From Anodontia alba (taxonomy: Eukaryota > Mollusca > Bivalvia > Lucinida > Lucinidae), in NCBI GenBank assembly GCA_964016985.1, contig OZ024827.1:77950335-78014334 (forward strand): a stretch of 64,000 nt of DNA, given 5' to 3'. Positions 33,506 to 44,333 of this stretch are shown here, piece by piece (within the stretch, counting starts at the first letter, position 1; every line of letters starts with the position of its first letter). The notes beneath the pieces were generated by a model. That model ran no database searches. It was given only the letters and a program-made list of their open reading frames with translations, and had not been told where the DNA came from. Position numbers and translations under genes: made by a program.

Positions 33506-34007
33506 ACCTCAATGTCAGAAAACGTACCTTTGGACATGTGGGCTAAGCGAAAATTCAGATCAGCCTGCGCATTTGCGCAGTCTGATCAGACTCTTTATCG
33601 GACGCATTTTGGAAAGCCAAGAATGCAGTTTCTTCACGAGGGCCACGGAGACTTGGATCAGACTGCGCGGATTTTCTTTATATGTGCATTAGCAGTCTGA
33701 TTTTATCGTCACGAAATCACGCCTATATAATTTTGACCCCCCTTAAACCCCACTTTTATTAAGTAGAACTGGGGTTTACAGGGGTACACATTATTTTTTC
33801 TTATTTTGCTAAAAACATAGATTGTGTGTATTCGTTAGAACCGCCTCGCCGAGCCGGCTTTAACGAGTATCCACAATCTATATGCTTTGAGTCTGAAAAA
33901 TTTCCTTTCTTGGTTGTAAAATTTTCAATATATTTGAATAGGCGTGTTTTCGTAATGTTTTCGTTGGTCGCATATGTCAGATGGTACGTTCACTCGCACT
34001 ACGGCTC
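33506..34007. mobile_element. MITE-B copy split by MITE-A
   Basis: Left CAATGTCAGAAAACGTACCT, hairpin CAGCCTGCGCATTTGCGCAG, then MITE-A at 33707. The MITE-B sequence resumes TTTTCGTTGGTCGCATATGTC and ends TACGGCTC at about 34007. Confidence 0.8.
33707..33957 (-). mobile_element. MITE-A, reversed, nested in MITE-B, internally deleted
   Basis: CGTCACGAAATCACGCCTAT to GGCGTGTTTTCGTAATG, 251 bp. The core hairpin has diverged (GAACCGCCTCGCCGAGCCGG) and a short piece after it is missing. Confidence 0.8.
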
Positions 34008-34194
34008 AATGCGATGATCGAGATACAAGGTAGCATTGCAATAAAATGTCAGGCAATGCACTGTTTGCGCTGTTTGAAGTGCAGACATAATGAACTAAAA
34101 AAGACGAAATGAAGTAATATTCTATCGCAGGTTGAAATATAATAAAGATATTCTTTTACAGCATCTATTTTGCGACAGTCTTTAATCCGTTGAA

Positions 34195-34295
34195 GACTGA
34201 AGACCCTCAAACGGATAACTGGCAAACAGTACAGACCCAGATCAGACGCCACGGAACGCGGCTTATGATCAGGGTCTCCGCTGTATGTAAATAGT
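34195..34295. repeat. Palindromic GCAAACAGT/GATCAG variant
   Basis: GGCAAACAGTACAGACCCAG with the inverse GATCAGGGTCTCCGCTGTAT, centre CGCCACGGAACGCGGC. Confidence 0.65.
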
Positions 34296-34808
34296 TCAAC
34301 CATTTTTCTTTGGGAATATCTACATCATATAGCCCGACATACCTAAAATCGAAAAAAGAGTTTATTCAATCCTTAATGGGTTAACAGTAGATATTTGTGT
34401 ACCATTTCCAAGAAACCAGTGATAATATACACTATCATGAGAAGTGCAGGAAGGAGTTTATGGCAGCCACAAGGGACACCAGGTGTTGTGAAGTTAAATA
34501 TATTGTTAATCCATTTATGCTTGGCATCCCATAGCAGAAACATTGGTAAAAACAGTGTTTAGACAACACTGTTTGCATTTACTACAGACATTTCTATAAA
34601 TAACAACAATAACAGTAATGATATTGATAATTATAAAACCAACAACAGACACACCTTCCAATAGAAATGGGCCTGTCCAAAGAAAGAAGAGTCATCAGAC
34701 ATAAATGAGTTAAAAGGGACATTAATGAGTCAAGAAAAAGTGAACTTTGGAAGCTAGTAGCACATAAAAATCCAAAATAGCAAACTCAGCTGCGTGTCCT
34801 TTAAACAC
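34296..34808. other. Unassigned sequence
   Basis: No recognisable element; an AAT/AAC-rich stretch near 34600-34660. Confidence 0.4.
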
Positions 34809-36790
34809 TATTATTGCATGAAAAGCAGTGCCGCACGTTTATGGCGTGATATACGTTGCAATATTGTATCTGGTAATATATTTGTTCCATATTCAAATAT
34901 GTATTCTATATTAAAATATCTATGCCCAATAAAAAATTATTTATATGCAAAATAGATATTTATTGGCAATAAAGTATATTTATTGGCAATAAATCTTATT
35001 TATTGGCAATAAAAAATATTTGTTTGCAAAATAAATAGTCATTGGCAATAAAATATATTTATTGGTAATTAAATTTATTTGTTGACAATAAAATTATATT
35101 TTTTTTTTCATAATAAAAATATTTGTTCTATAAGTATATTCATCGGCAACAAAAGGTATGTATTGGCAATAAAAATATAATTATTCAAAATATAAAATAT
35201 TAATAAAAGTGATACATATTTATTGAATCAATATTCTGTTGTGTCAATAAACAAATATTTATCTGCAATGTGCTAAGAATATGTTGGGTAAAATTAGCAT
35301 TGTGGGATATGACACGGTTTTGTATCAGCGAATTTCATTGGCTCTGTGAAACCTAATAATGGCAGCCTCTATTGATTACACAGAGCGCTGCCATATTGTT
35401 TTGGTTCGCAGTTTATGGTCAACTCGATCCTTGGCCGTTTCGACCATAGTGAATTCGCACCTTTTGATTCTTGGTCACATCGCACCCCCGGACACAATCA
35501 ACTCAGTATTTCTCTCGTGTGTTGCAGTTTCTTTGTTTTGGATGTGACTTGTAATCCGCGTGGAATAACGGGGCTGATCATTACCATTAGTCCATACGTG
35601 TCTAGCGGTCCTAATGTTTCCACGCAGATTAGGAAACTAGAGCTAAAGTTCTCACAGAAGTGGTAACAAAATTGCAACAAAGTCTCTAACATTCTAGGTA
35701 ACCGGCAAACATGGGGACATCTAAGGACAAAAGTCTAAGGTGCGAAAGTCTATGCAGCGAGTTGAGCAAGGATCAAACCACCGGACATTTTGTCAAGCCA
35801 ATGAAATTATCTGTTACAAGGCTACTGTACTTCATATTCCACAATGCTAATTTTACCCAATATTTTTTTTAAACTTACACTGAATATTACTTTTTTGTAA
35901 AAATTGTCAGTAATTCTTTTTTTTTTTTTTTGTTTTGGCAAATAAATATATATTCTATATATTGTGATTTTTTATTGTCCACATAAAATATTGTATCAAT
36001 GCATATTTAGTTTGCAAAAAAATATATATACATCGCACATAAATATTTTTATTGTGAGTAAATATATTTTTATTGCCAATGAATATTTTATCGTGAATAA
36101 ATATATTTCTATTGGCAATAAATATTCATGTAGCAAAGACATATATTTTTATATCGCAAATAAATGTTTTATTGTGAATAAATATATTTTATTAGCAATA
36201 AATATCTTAATATAGAATACATACTTTTAATATGGAACAAATATATTATCAGATACAATCAGATATCACGCCATACACGTTATTAACAGCCGTGCATTAA
36301 CCGGCGAAAAGCCGTGTATTAACAAGGCAATTCACGCGCTGTTAATGCACGGCTATGCAACTTTCAATATGATCGTACCGGGGCCACAGATTTGCTGCCG
36401 TTACGAGATGTGTACCGCCAGACCCTAGAACGAGCATAGTTCGTGGAAATTGCGTTCGCGAGACATCGGAGAAAAGGCGACACAAAATAGTGCAAGAAAT
36501 TACGCGAAATGTAGCAAATGTTTTCAGTTTTATGCAATAATAGCGATCGAACATGGTTTTTCAATGCATTAACATTCGCCAGGTCCCCAGGGAGTTGTTG
36601 AAAACCGCGCCCTCCGGCCTCGGTTAATAACACCTCCCTCGGGACCTGGCAAATGTTAATGCACGAAAAAACATGTTTGATTCATATAATGTAAAATTCA
36701 ACACGGCTAACGCCCTTTATCCATATGTTAAGAGGAACTCTATTGTCACTATTAAACAAAACAGGAGCAGTGATTCAAAAAGAAATAGAA
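34809..36790. mobile_element. Repeat E, copy 2, split by a foldback element
   Basis: The first 31 bp (TATTATTGCATGAAAAGCAG...CACGTT) lie at 34809-34839. The copy continues at 36276 (CACGTTATTAACAGCC), includes the terminal-type hairpin near 36565-36665, and extends through AACACGGCTAACGCCC to ACAGGAGCAGTGATTC at about 36775. This is the same order as copy 3, which shows the interruption is a later insertion. Confidence 0.8.
34840..36275. mobile_element. 1436 bp foldback element with long repeat-built inverted arms
   Basis: The ends are TATGGCGTGATAT and its exact inverse ATATCACGCCATA, flanked by a 6 bp duplication CACGTT (34834-34839 and 36276-36281). Each arm (about 430 bp) consists of repeated ATTGGCAATAAATAT-like units; the arms are mutually inverted. 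A second, inner inverted pair (GGGTAAAATTAGCATTGTGG at 35288-35310 and its inverse near 35840) encloses a GC-richer centre that itself contains inverted pieces. No transposase. Tandem-built arms are a feature of Foldback/Galileo-type elements, but TSD length and ends do not identify a superfamily. Confidence 0.8.
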
Positions 36791-37009
36791 AATATATACA
36801 CTAATATGAATTTAATAGGTGCTACATTGTACCTATATCCGTGCGTCCAAATTATCATCACATGCTTCATAGGTGGGTTGGCCAGATCTAACTGAATTTG
36901 ATTTCAGATCACGCTTGGCTTTCAATTCACTGCATGAAATGCGATTTAACGTCCAAGTCAACAAAATATTTCAGTAGTTCGAGACAATGCCTCCAAATTT
37001 GTGGGACTT

Positions 37010-37250
37010 TTACCCGACCCGATCACACGAATTCGGGTCCTGCTTAGTTACTAGTAGCTCTGCCATGGAGGCTTTAGGCAGCCTATCTATTTCGCGGGCC
37101 CCGATGGGCGGGGGCCATGCTTTCCAAATACCGAAAACTAGTGTAAGCCGATGACAGCTACGGCGACAATATACCATTTTTCGCTTACCTGTGTCGAAGT
37201 TTTTTTTAAGATTATCACGTGAAAAGAGCGTAAAGTCTATGTGTTTAAGA
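37010..37250. other. Unassigned sequence between repeat E copies
   Basis: No domain or splice pattern supports the 94-residue minus-strand frame. Confidence 0.3.
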
Positions 37251-37260
37251 AATAAATTAT

Positions 37261-37409
37261 TCCAAACCGTGCTCAAATGCCTAAGATAAAGCACAGTTGA
37301 GTTTGGGTTGTACCCATTTGAGCACGAGCGAGCGCAGCGAGCAAGTGCTCAAATGGATACAACCCAAACTCAACTGTGCTTTATCTGAGGCATTTGAGCA
37401 CGGTTCGGA
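37261..37409. repeat. 149 bp near-perfect palindrome
   Basis: TCCAAACCGTGCTCAAATGC to GCATTTGAGCACGGTTCGGA around GAGCGAGCGCAGCGAGC. A single arm fragment of the same repeat (GTGCTCAAATACCTTAGATA) lies at 38081-38113. Confidence 0.85.
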
Positions 37410-37428
37410 AGGACTATATTTCTTTTCT

Positions 37429-38157
37429 AACACCCCTCATTAAGCGAGTTTTGCATAAATGAATTTTTTTCATTGATTTTCATTATTATTTTTATTACCT
37501 GACCCCCTTTGGTAGTTGACAATACCTCTTAAGCATTACGTCACGTGGTTACGTAGTTACAAGGTTCGATGACGAATATTCAAAATGGCGGATAACTTAT
37601 GCGAATCAGCTGACGGTGTAAAATATAAATAAGCGATGTATTAATATAAAAACTTAAATCCTGTGTTCATGAAAGAATTGTAAAACGTAGGAAATTTGAG
37701 TGCCGCGATGGACTTTAATAAGGACAGATATAAAACAGCAAATAAGAATGTTAATTGTTAACCGACTTACTTTCGTTTTGGAACGTCAACAAATATACGA
37801 TGGAAACAAGAAGTAAAACGAATGTGTTTGCATGGTATAACCTGTGGAGAAACTCATCAGGTAAAAAAAGTCAAAGAACTGCAATATGCTCATAGATCAT
37901 TTTCTGTCTTAATAAATAAAATAATTTATTATGTATATGAATGTTTCGGCCAATATTGTAAGCTAATCTAGCGTCCATAGTTACCAGGGGGTGGGGGGTG
38001 GGGGGGGGGGGGGGGGCGGGTGGGGGGGCGAAACTGTCGCAAATATTATTGGTTTCCCGTCGATAGCGCGCGACGAAATTCCTGTGCTCAAATACCTTAG
38101 ATAAAGCACGGCTAGAAATTTAAAGACAAATAAGGAACAACACGTGCAGGGGTGTTA
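37429..38157. mobile_element. ~730 bp element with CTAACACCCCT ends
   Basis: CTAACACCCCT at 37429 and AGGGGTGTTAG ending at 38157 form an 11 bp inverted pair. Inside are TTACGTCACGTGGTTACG (a CRE/E-box-like stretch, about 37538-37556), CAAAATGGCGGATAAC (about 37581-37596) and a G-rich tract at 37987-38030. No long open frame. The boundaries are tentative. Confidence 0.45.
37987..38030 (+). repeat. Poly(G) tract, G-quadruplex candidate
   Basis: Many G runs of 4-16 bases broken only by single T or C bases. Confidence 0.9.
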
Positions 38158-38159
38158 GA

Positions 38160-39004
38160 ATATCTATTATTGCAGAAAAAGCAGTGCCGAACGTTATTAA
38201 CAGCCGTGCAATAACCGGCGAAAAGCCGTGTATTAACAAGGCAAATCACGCGCTGTTAAAGCACGGCTACGCAACTTTCAATATGATCGTACCGGAGCCA
38301 CAGATTTGCTACCGTTACGAGATGTGTACCGCCAGACCCTAGAACGAGCACAGTCTGTGGAAATTGCGTTCGCGAGACATCGGTGAATAGGCGAAACAAA
38401 ATAGTGCAAGAAATAACAATGTAGCAAATGTTTTCAATTTTATGCAAAAATAGCGATCGAACATGGTTTTTCAATGCATTAACATTCGCCAGGTCCCTAG
38501 GGAGTTGTTGAAAACCGCGGCCTCCGGCCTCGGTTTTCAACAACCCCCTCGAGACAAGGCGAATATTAATGCACGAAAAACCATGTTTGATCCCTATAAT
38601 GTAAATTCAACACGGCTAATGCCCTTTATCCATATGTTTTAGAGGAACTCTATTGTCACTTTTATGCCGGCCTCGGTGGCTCAGTTGGATGCGCCGTCCG
38701 ACTGGAGACCAGGAGGTCGCGGGTTCAACCCCCGCCGAGGTCGGCAACATTCTTTCGTGGAGATTGATCATGAAATATTTTCTACGGTCATTCTCTCCAT
38801 TCCGCTGATTCAAGAAGGGCAGTTGTCAGTTTCTGGCGAAAGAATGTGCACAATACTGGTTAACCGCATAGAGGACTAAGCCTGCCCAGTAAATGTGTGG
38901 TTAGGTAAACTGACCGCGCTCGACATGACCCCATTGGGTTGACTGGGCCGTAAAACCTCAACACAAACAAAAATTGTCACTTTTACACAAAACAGGAGCA
39001 GTGA
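38160..39004. mobile_element. Repeat E, copy 3, containing a SINE
   Basis: Same order as copy 2: TATTATTGCAGAAAAAGCAG, GTTATTAACAGCCGTGCAAT, hairpin CATTAACATTCGCCAGGTCC near 38475-38570, AACACGGCTAATGCCC, and ACAGGAGCAGTGATTC. A SINE is inserted near the right end at 38665. Confidence 0.8.
38665..38972 (+). mobile_element. tRNA-derived SINE with perfect 13 bp target duplication
   Basis: The head folds like a tRNA: a GCCGGCCTCGG/CCGAGGTCGGC acceptor-type stem, A box TGGCTCAGTTGG (38677-38688) and B box GGGTTCAACCC (38721-38731). A tRNA-unrelated body follows, and the 3' end GGGCCGTAAAACCTCAACAC plus AAAC/AAAA tail resembles the SINE at 48932. ATTGTCACTTTTA flanks it exactly on both sides (38652-38664, 38973-38985). 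The unoccupied site is visible in repeat E copy 2 near 36742. Confidence 0.9.
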
Positions 39005-39008
39005 TTCA

Positions 39009-39137
39009 ATATAGGGATCAAACATGGTTTTACATGCATTAACATTCGCCAGGTCCCGAGGGAAGTATTGAAACTTCAAGGGATCTGGTGAATGTTAATG
39101 CATTGAAAAAGCATGTTTGATCGCTATTATTGCATAC
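39009..39137. repeat. Repeat E hairpin-only copy
   Basis: GATCAAACATGGTTTTACATGC and its inverse, with CATTAACATTCGCCAGGTCC/GGGATCTGGTGAATGTTAATG arms. The centre is shortened. Confidence 0.7.
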
Positions 39138-39296
39138 AAACTTCGTCTTGTATTTGTTGTATTGTAGTTTCATAAGAATGTTTAGTATGATGTTTTTTTT
39201 TTTGTTTTTGTTTTTTTTTTGTTTATTTCAACCTTATTGGGAAGACTGTGTTCCATGACTGCGACCTGTACTGGGCATCCCCATATTGTAAAACTT

Positions 39297-39599
39297 CATT
39301 GACTCAAGCAATGATGGCTAGTTTACAGTGGCTTAATCGAACATGTTTATCAGCCCTCAGGGAAATTCTTCCGAAGGCTCAAGAAAATAAATATACAAGG
39401 ATATTTTAGGGAAATTGTCTTATCTTAACATGAAAATGTAAGTTGTATGTACACTCAACATATCATTATGCTATAGAAGATCGAAAAGAAAACCCTAAAT
39501 TATCCCAATTTGCCTCCTACCTGGCACTATAATTAACCCTGTGGCTCGAACTGCCCATGTGTAGAACAAATTTCCATAGTTCCAAAGATATTCGACTGT
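39297..39599 (+). mobile_element. pogo-like MITE (family T), degraded
   Basis: The body aligns with 29944-30307 (CAGGGAAATTCTTCCGAAGG, GCCTCCTACCTGGCACTA, CTCGAACTGCCCATGT) and ends ATATTCGACTGTA. The left end is degraded and the hairpin module is reduced to GTTGTATGTACACTCAACAT. Confidence 0.7.
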
Positions 39600-40091
39600 A
39601 TTTATATTATTAATGTTTCACGGGATCACTTAGAAGCAAGTAACAAATCAAATACCTGAACAGAGTGACTCTCAAAAAGCAGGTTTACAACTCTTGGTTC
39701 GTTGATGGACCTTAATCAGACAGAGCTTTTCTTTTCCGTCTTTCACTTCCTTCTTCTTACTTTTTTTCCTGATGGCAATATCATTGAACAAAACATATTC
39801 GATAATGGTAAACAAAGGGAGTCGATGGAGGAAAACATTAAGACAGAATTGCCTCCCTTGATCGTGCATCGCTTTAAAAACATAATGCGATGTGTCTCGG
39901 TCATTAGTCTTATCATTGATAAGAGACTGGTCACAATAAAACCTATTATATTGTCAATAAACGATGGACAGGTAGGGTCCAATAGGGGAATTTAGTACTA
40001 GCTTATTTATCTGATCCATAGGTAATATTCCCTCCAAAGTATTTATTACCATTCAGAAGGCCTCTCTACCATCCCCTGCGGGAACTCATAA
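39600..40091. other. Unassigned sequence
   Basis: Overlapping open frames on both strands have no recognisable domain. Confidence 0.35.
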
Positions 40092-40370
40092 CATCACGAA
40101 AACACACCTATATAATTTTGACCCCCTTAAAGCCCACTTTTATATAGAAAAACTGGGTTTTACAGGGGTATACATTATTTTTCTTATTTCTGCTCAAAAC
40201 ATAGATTGTTGGTACTCGTTAGAACCGCCTTGCCGAGGCGGTTCTAACGAGTACTCACAATCTATGTTTTGAGCAGAAATATGAAAAATATCAGAATTTT
40301 TTATCTGAAAATTTTCAATTTTTTGGTGGTAAAATTTTCAATATATTTGAATAGGCATGTTTTCGTAATG
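40092..40370 (-). mobile_element. MITE-A, reversed, full copy
   Basis: CATCACGAAAACACACCTAT to ATGTTTTCGTAATG, core GAACCGCCTTGCCGAGGCGG, 279 bp. ATAATTTTGACCCCCTTAAA at the left is the GC-box side. Confidence 0.9.
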
Positions 40371-40603
40371 ATCGCCTCTTTATGACATGCCTTTGATCTC
40401 TCTTGCATAGTGCCTATGTAGGGCCAATAAAATCATTAGTGGGTGGTACCACCTTTGGTCTTATTCTAGCTATATCTTTTAGTTTAACCCTTTCACCCCT
40501 GATTGTATGAAAAAGGCACTTCCATGTTTGAGTATGGACATGTCCATTGTTGAGAATAGGGATGTCAATCAATAGTAATAATAAAAATAATAATAATAAA
40601 CTA

Positions 40604-40668
40604 CATGGCAAACAGTATAGATCCTGGTTAGCGTCTCATCTGGATCTACACTGTTTGCTAAGATACCT
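40604..40668. repeat. Palindromic GCAAACAGT variant
   Basis: TGGCAAACAGTATAGATCC and its inverse GGATCTACACTGTTTGC. Confidence 0.7.
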
Positions 40669-41400
40669 GTTTTAGTCTGCAGGGATGAAAAGGTTAATTC
40701 AAATGTATTGTAGCTATATATCTGATGGTTTTCGACAAAACATATATATATATATTACTGTAGGCATATATCTCAACCATTTATTTAGTTACATTTTTTT
40801 TTTTCAATTATTTATTTTAGTAATCGTTTTTTTTTTATCCCCAGCTGAGACACGACTCATGGGCTTATTTCGGAGTAAATCTGAACATTGTAAATATTTC
40901 CAAAAAGATTATTAATGGATAACTTAAATCTGTTTTATCCAGAATTATTAGGTAAACCATTAACCAGCATCATGGCTGCATTGGTGCAGACGCTTGGAAT
41001 CCAGCTACATATGTTTAACTCATAAATCCGGACTGATCACTGAGTTGATAAGCCATTGATTGGTACGATTCTCCAGTTTATTGTCTGTTTGACTTTAACA
41101 GCGATTGAAACCCATTTAAACGTAACAGCTTTTATGTAGGCCGCGCTGTGCGGAAACGTGTCTTTGGGCATATGACTAGTTATTGAAAAAACAAAAAGAC
41201 CAGTTTTCCTCCCTTTCTCCAGTTGGGAAGTTACATAACATTAATGCCTATCAATAGATAAAGTGTGCATATTAATGACTTTACCGGACTACTTTTATTG
41301 CTCTAGACGAGAATAACTTACATTATCTTGCAGTGTTCACATTTCCCAAAATTCTTAACTACTGGAGTACAGAAATGATTGAAAAAACAGATTTGGTCAT
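40669..41400. other. Unassigned sequence with short TA and poly(T) tracts
   Basis: Nothing recognised beyond simple-sequence runs at 40741-40756 and near 40795-40840. Confidence 0.4.
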
Positions 41401-41406
41401 TTTTTT

Positions 41407-42118
41407 ATACCCCACCACACGATAATGGCGGGGTATTATGGTATCGTGTGCTGTCCGTGTGTCCGTCCGTCCGTCTGTCTTACGCCCGTCCGTCCGCAGT
41501 TTCGTTTCCGGACGATAACTTGAGAAAATGTCGATAGATTTTCACCAAACTCGGTGTGTGCCTTGTAATTGTTAATATCTGGTCTGGGATTGCTAATGGG
41601 CAAATTTCATCAATTTTTGACAGAGTTATCTGCCCGCGATAGGTCAGTATTTTATTTTCCGGATGATAACAAAATAGTAAATATCAATGGATTTTCACTA
41701 CACTTGGTGTGTGCATTGATATTGGGGAGATCTGGTTTGGGATTGCTGATAGAGAAATTTTTGACAGATTTATGTGCCCGCGACACGTCCGCTTTTTTCA
41801 TTTCTGGATGCTAACTTTAGTAAATATCAATGAGTTTTCACCAAATTTGGTATGTGCATTGATATTGTGGACATCTGCTTTTTGGATTGCTAATGGCCGA
41901 ATCTCATCAATTTTTGACAGAGTTATCTGCCTGCAATACATCCATATTTTACTTTCAGGACAACAACTTGAGTAAATCTCAATGGATTTTCACCATATTT
42001 TGTACGTGCATTGATATTATGGAGATCTGCTTTGGGATAGCTTATTGGCAAATTTCGTCAAATTTTGACAGAGATATCTGCCCACGACGTTATAACGGCG
42101 GGGTATTATCGTTCCAGG
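41407..42118 (-). mobile_element. pearl-like element, ~145 bp core repeats, reversed
   Basis: On the minus strand: about four tandem core units (TTTTCACCAAACTCGGTGTGTG-type blocks recur near 41541, 41694, 41836 and 41986), then an ACGG microsatellite (41460-41505 as CCGT), then a terminal hairpin with ATACCCC/GGGGTAT stem (41407-41435) and a trailing TAAAAAAA. Tandem core plus ACGG microsatellite plus 3' hairpin is the described plan of the bivalve pearl elements, related to nonautonomous Helitron-like elements. Confidence 0.65.
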
Positions 42119-43020
42119 TTTTATTTTCTGTAGATTTCAAAATTGTTAACAAAATTAAGATTTAAAAACAAAAACGGTGTTTGCTAATTTTCCCTAATTA
42201 ATATCTCATTAATGGCAGTCAGAACCATATGACATTATTACTTAAGCAATTTTTACTGCAGTGCGGGTAGTTATCTTATGAAACCTTGAATTCAAAGCAG
42301 GATCAGCAGAGAACAAACGACCCAACCAACCGCACCTAAGGCCTTGGAATTGCGGTTACTGGGGAACATTTTCAATAAAACATGTGTCTGGCATGTGCGG
42401 ATAGCAAAAGACCGAAATCAGCTTGCGCATCCATGCAGTCAGATTGATTACGGCATTTCCTGTCTAAATACTATAGAACGTATGTAAAGAGAGCGAAGAT
42501 AATTTGCGTATGTGCAGGATAATCTAAGTATGCGCATATTGCGCATGTTAGGAGGCACATTTTCGCTTGACGCGGCCGATAAAACAAACAATATGCTTGA
42601 TTGAGATTTCTAAGCGATGCGCAATTCCATAACAAGGTTTACTTATAGCGACTTGAGTTTGCTGGCAAGTGACTTCGTTTGATGATGGTTATACCTCCTA
42701 TGTAAGATAGCAATAAGGACTGTTATACGAACCATCCCACCTCAGAAGAACTAAATAAGTAGTCATACTTTCGTTCTGATCATATTTCTTAAGTGCTTCA
42801 ATGTATACTGTTATGAAAGATATGGAAAGTAAATTTGTTTAAACCAATAAGCCCACCTCACTTGATTAACACTTAACATGAACTAGGCAGGTGTCTGCTG
42901 GACTTGCCCAATGCATTCTAAGCATGGCTACAAATTGTTGGTATTTTTGTTCTTTTGCTCAGAAAACAGGATTTTCTCATTTCCCGCAAATTGTCTTTCT
43001 TGACCTCACCCTTACCCTTT
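42119..43020. other. Mostly unassigned; one GATCAG-type remnant
   Basis: A weak MITE-B/C-like remnant (GCATGTGCGGATAGC, ATCAGCTTGCGCATCC) at 42390-42560. No other structure seen. Confidence 0.35.
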
Positions 43021-43023
43021 AAT

Positions 43024-43195
43024 ATACATGTAGCTCCAAACAGTACAACAATACAAACAGAAAGAAAACAGAAAGGGCAGTGGGCAAAGATTGAAGAAGA
43101 CAATACTAGCATCACAACAGGAAAACAGACAGCAAAGCGGGCAGTCTAATAGCGGGTGACCACAATGCAAGAATTACAACAAAAATAATGAACAT
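43024..43195. repeat. Family G repeat, short copy
   Basis: AGAAAGGGCAGTGGGCAAAG, GACAATACTAGCATCACAAC and AAAGCGGGCAGTC match the family G copies at 51.4-56.4 kb. Confidence 0.6.
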
Positions 43196-43493
43196 CAGAA
43201 TATCCATCTTGGAATTCTGTTTGGGATATAGACACTCGTATATAGACGGATAGTATATAAGAAATCTTGTATTATCCTGTGGTCACACAACAGAAACATA
43301 TCTGTTATAGTGATACATATACGTCGGCTAGAAAATGACAAACAATGTAAGTTAGTAAAACAAACTCAAGATCCGGTCAACCCAGTGACTTATATCATGA
43401 GTTAGGTGGGCACTGCCAGCATGTCGTCGAGCCCCTTAGTGCTTTCGAGTAACAAGTGTTATATTTTGGCTAACGTAACAAGTACCTGGCAAC

Positions 43494-43816
43494 CCTCTTT
43501 ATACCGACACTCGATACAACGACAAAGTTCGTTATAATGACAATTTTATATTGAACCCTTCGCATAAGATGTAATAATTAGTCTCACATTATGCAAGAAT
43601 ATTGTACTTAATACTCACTGAGGCGATTCAAACAAATATCCAAAGCATATGCTCTATGAGGAAATAAGAAAAAAAAACAAAAAAAAAAAAAAAAACAAGA
43701 CTTCTTACATTTATAAATCTGCCCATCAAATATTCTGTACAACAACAAATTCGTTTTAATTGCAACGTCGTTGGGAACAAATACTCGTACTGTCGTTGTA
43801 ACGAGAGTTCACTGTG
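43494..43816. mobile_element. pogo-like MITE (family J) with half a hairpin module
   Basis: The left part ACCGACACTCGATACAACGA and the right end ACTGTCGTTGTAACGAGAGTTCACTG are inverted. At 43622-43672 it contains GAGGCGATTC...GAGGAAATAAG, one arm of hairpin module M, before a poly(A) tract. Confidence 0.6.
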
Positions 43817-44056
43817 TCAACTTTTTGCAGCAAATGGGCTATAGTGTTGATTTGCAGGTGCCATGCTACTAGGTAATATCTGCAAAAGTAGATCCTGGTA
43901 ATGAAACTACTGCGGTGAGATTAAAGGTGGCTCGCACGCAAGGGAGCCGACCCCGAACACCAGATCATAGGTCGATCTTTGTAAAAATAGGGCATGGTGA
44001 CGTAATTTCATCGGAAATGACCCGTGGTTGTTAATTGCACATTGTAGTGATGAGAG

Positions 44057-44333
44057 CATCACGAAAACATGCCTATATAATTTTGACCCCCTTAAACCCC
44101 ACTTTTATATAGTAAAACTAGAATTAGGGGTATACTTTGTTTTTCTTATTTCTGATAAAAAATATAGATTGTGGCACTCGTTAGAACCGCCTCGCCGAGG
44201 CGGTTCTAACGAGTACCCACAATCTATATTTTGAGCAGAAATATGAAAAAAAAATATCAGTTGTTAATTAGAAAATTTTCAGTTTTTGGAGGTGAAATTT
44301 TCTATATATTTGAATAGGCGTGTTTTCGTAATG
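44057..44333 (-). mobile_element. MITE-A, reversed, full copy
   Basis: CATCACGAAAACATGCCTAT to GCGTGTTTTCGTAATG, core CTCGTTAGAACCGCCTCGCC with complete complement. Confidence 0.9.

Noticed and set aside
35359..35666. Frames of 62-83 residues in the centre of the foldback element
   Set aside because: Too short, different frames overlap, and the region is itself partly inverted-repeat; no transposase motif seen.
38665..38745. Possible functional tRNA gene
   Set aside because: A and B boxes and an acceptor-like stem are present, but the sequence continues into a SINE body with target duplications, and the anticodon arm is not a normal one.
41569..42165. Overlapping plus-strand frames with similar proteins (LISGLGLLMGKF-like)
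   Set aside because: The similarity comes from the tandem core of a pearl-like element in shifting frames, not from a gene family.
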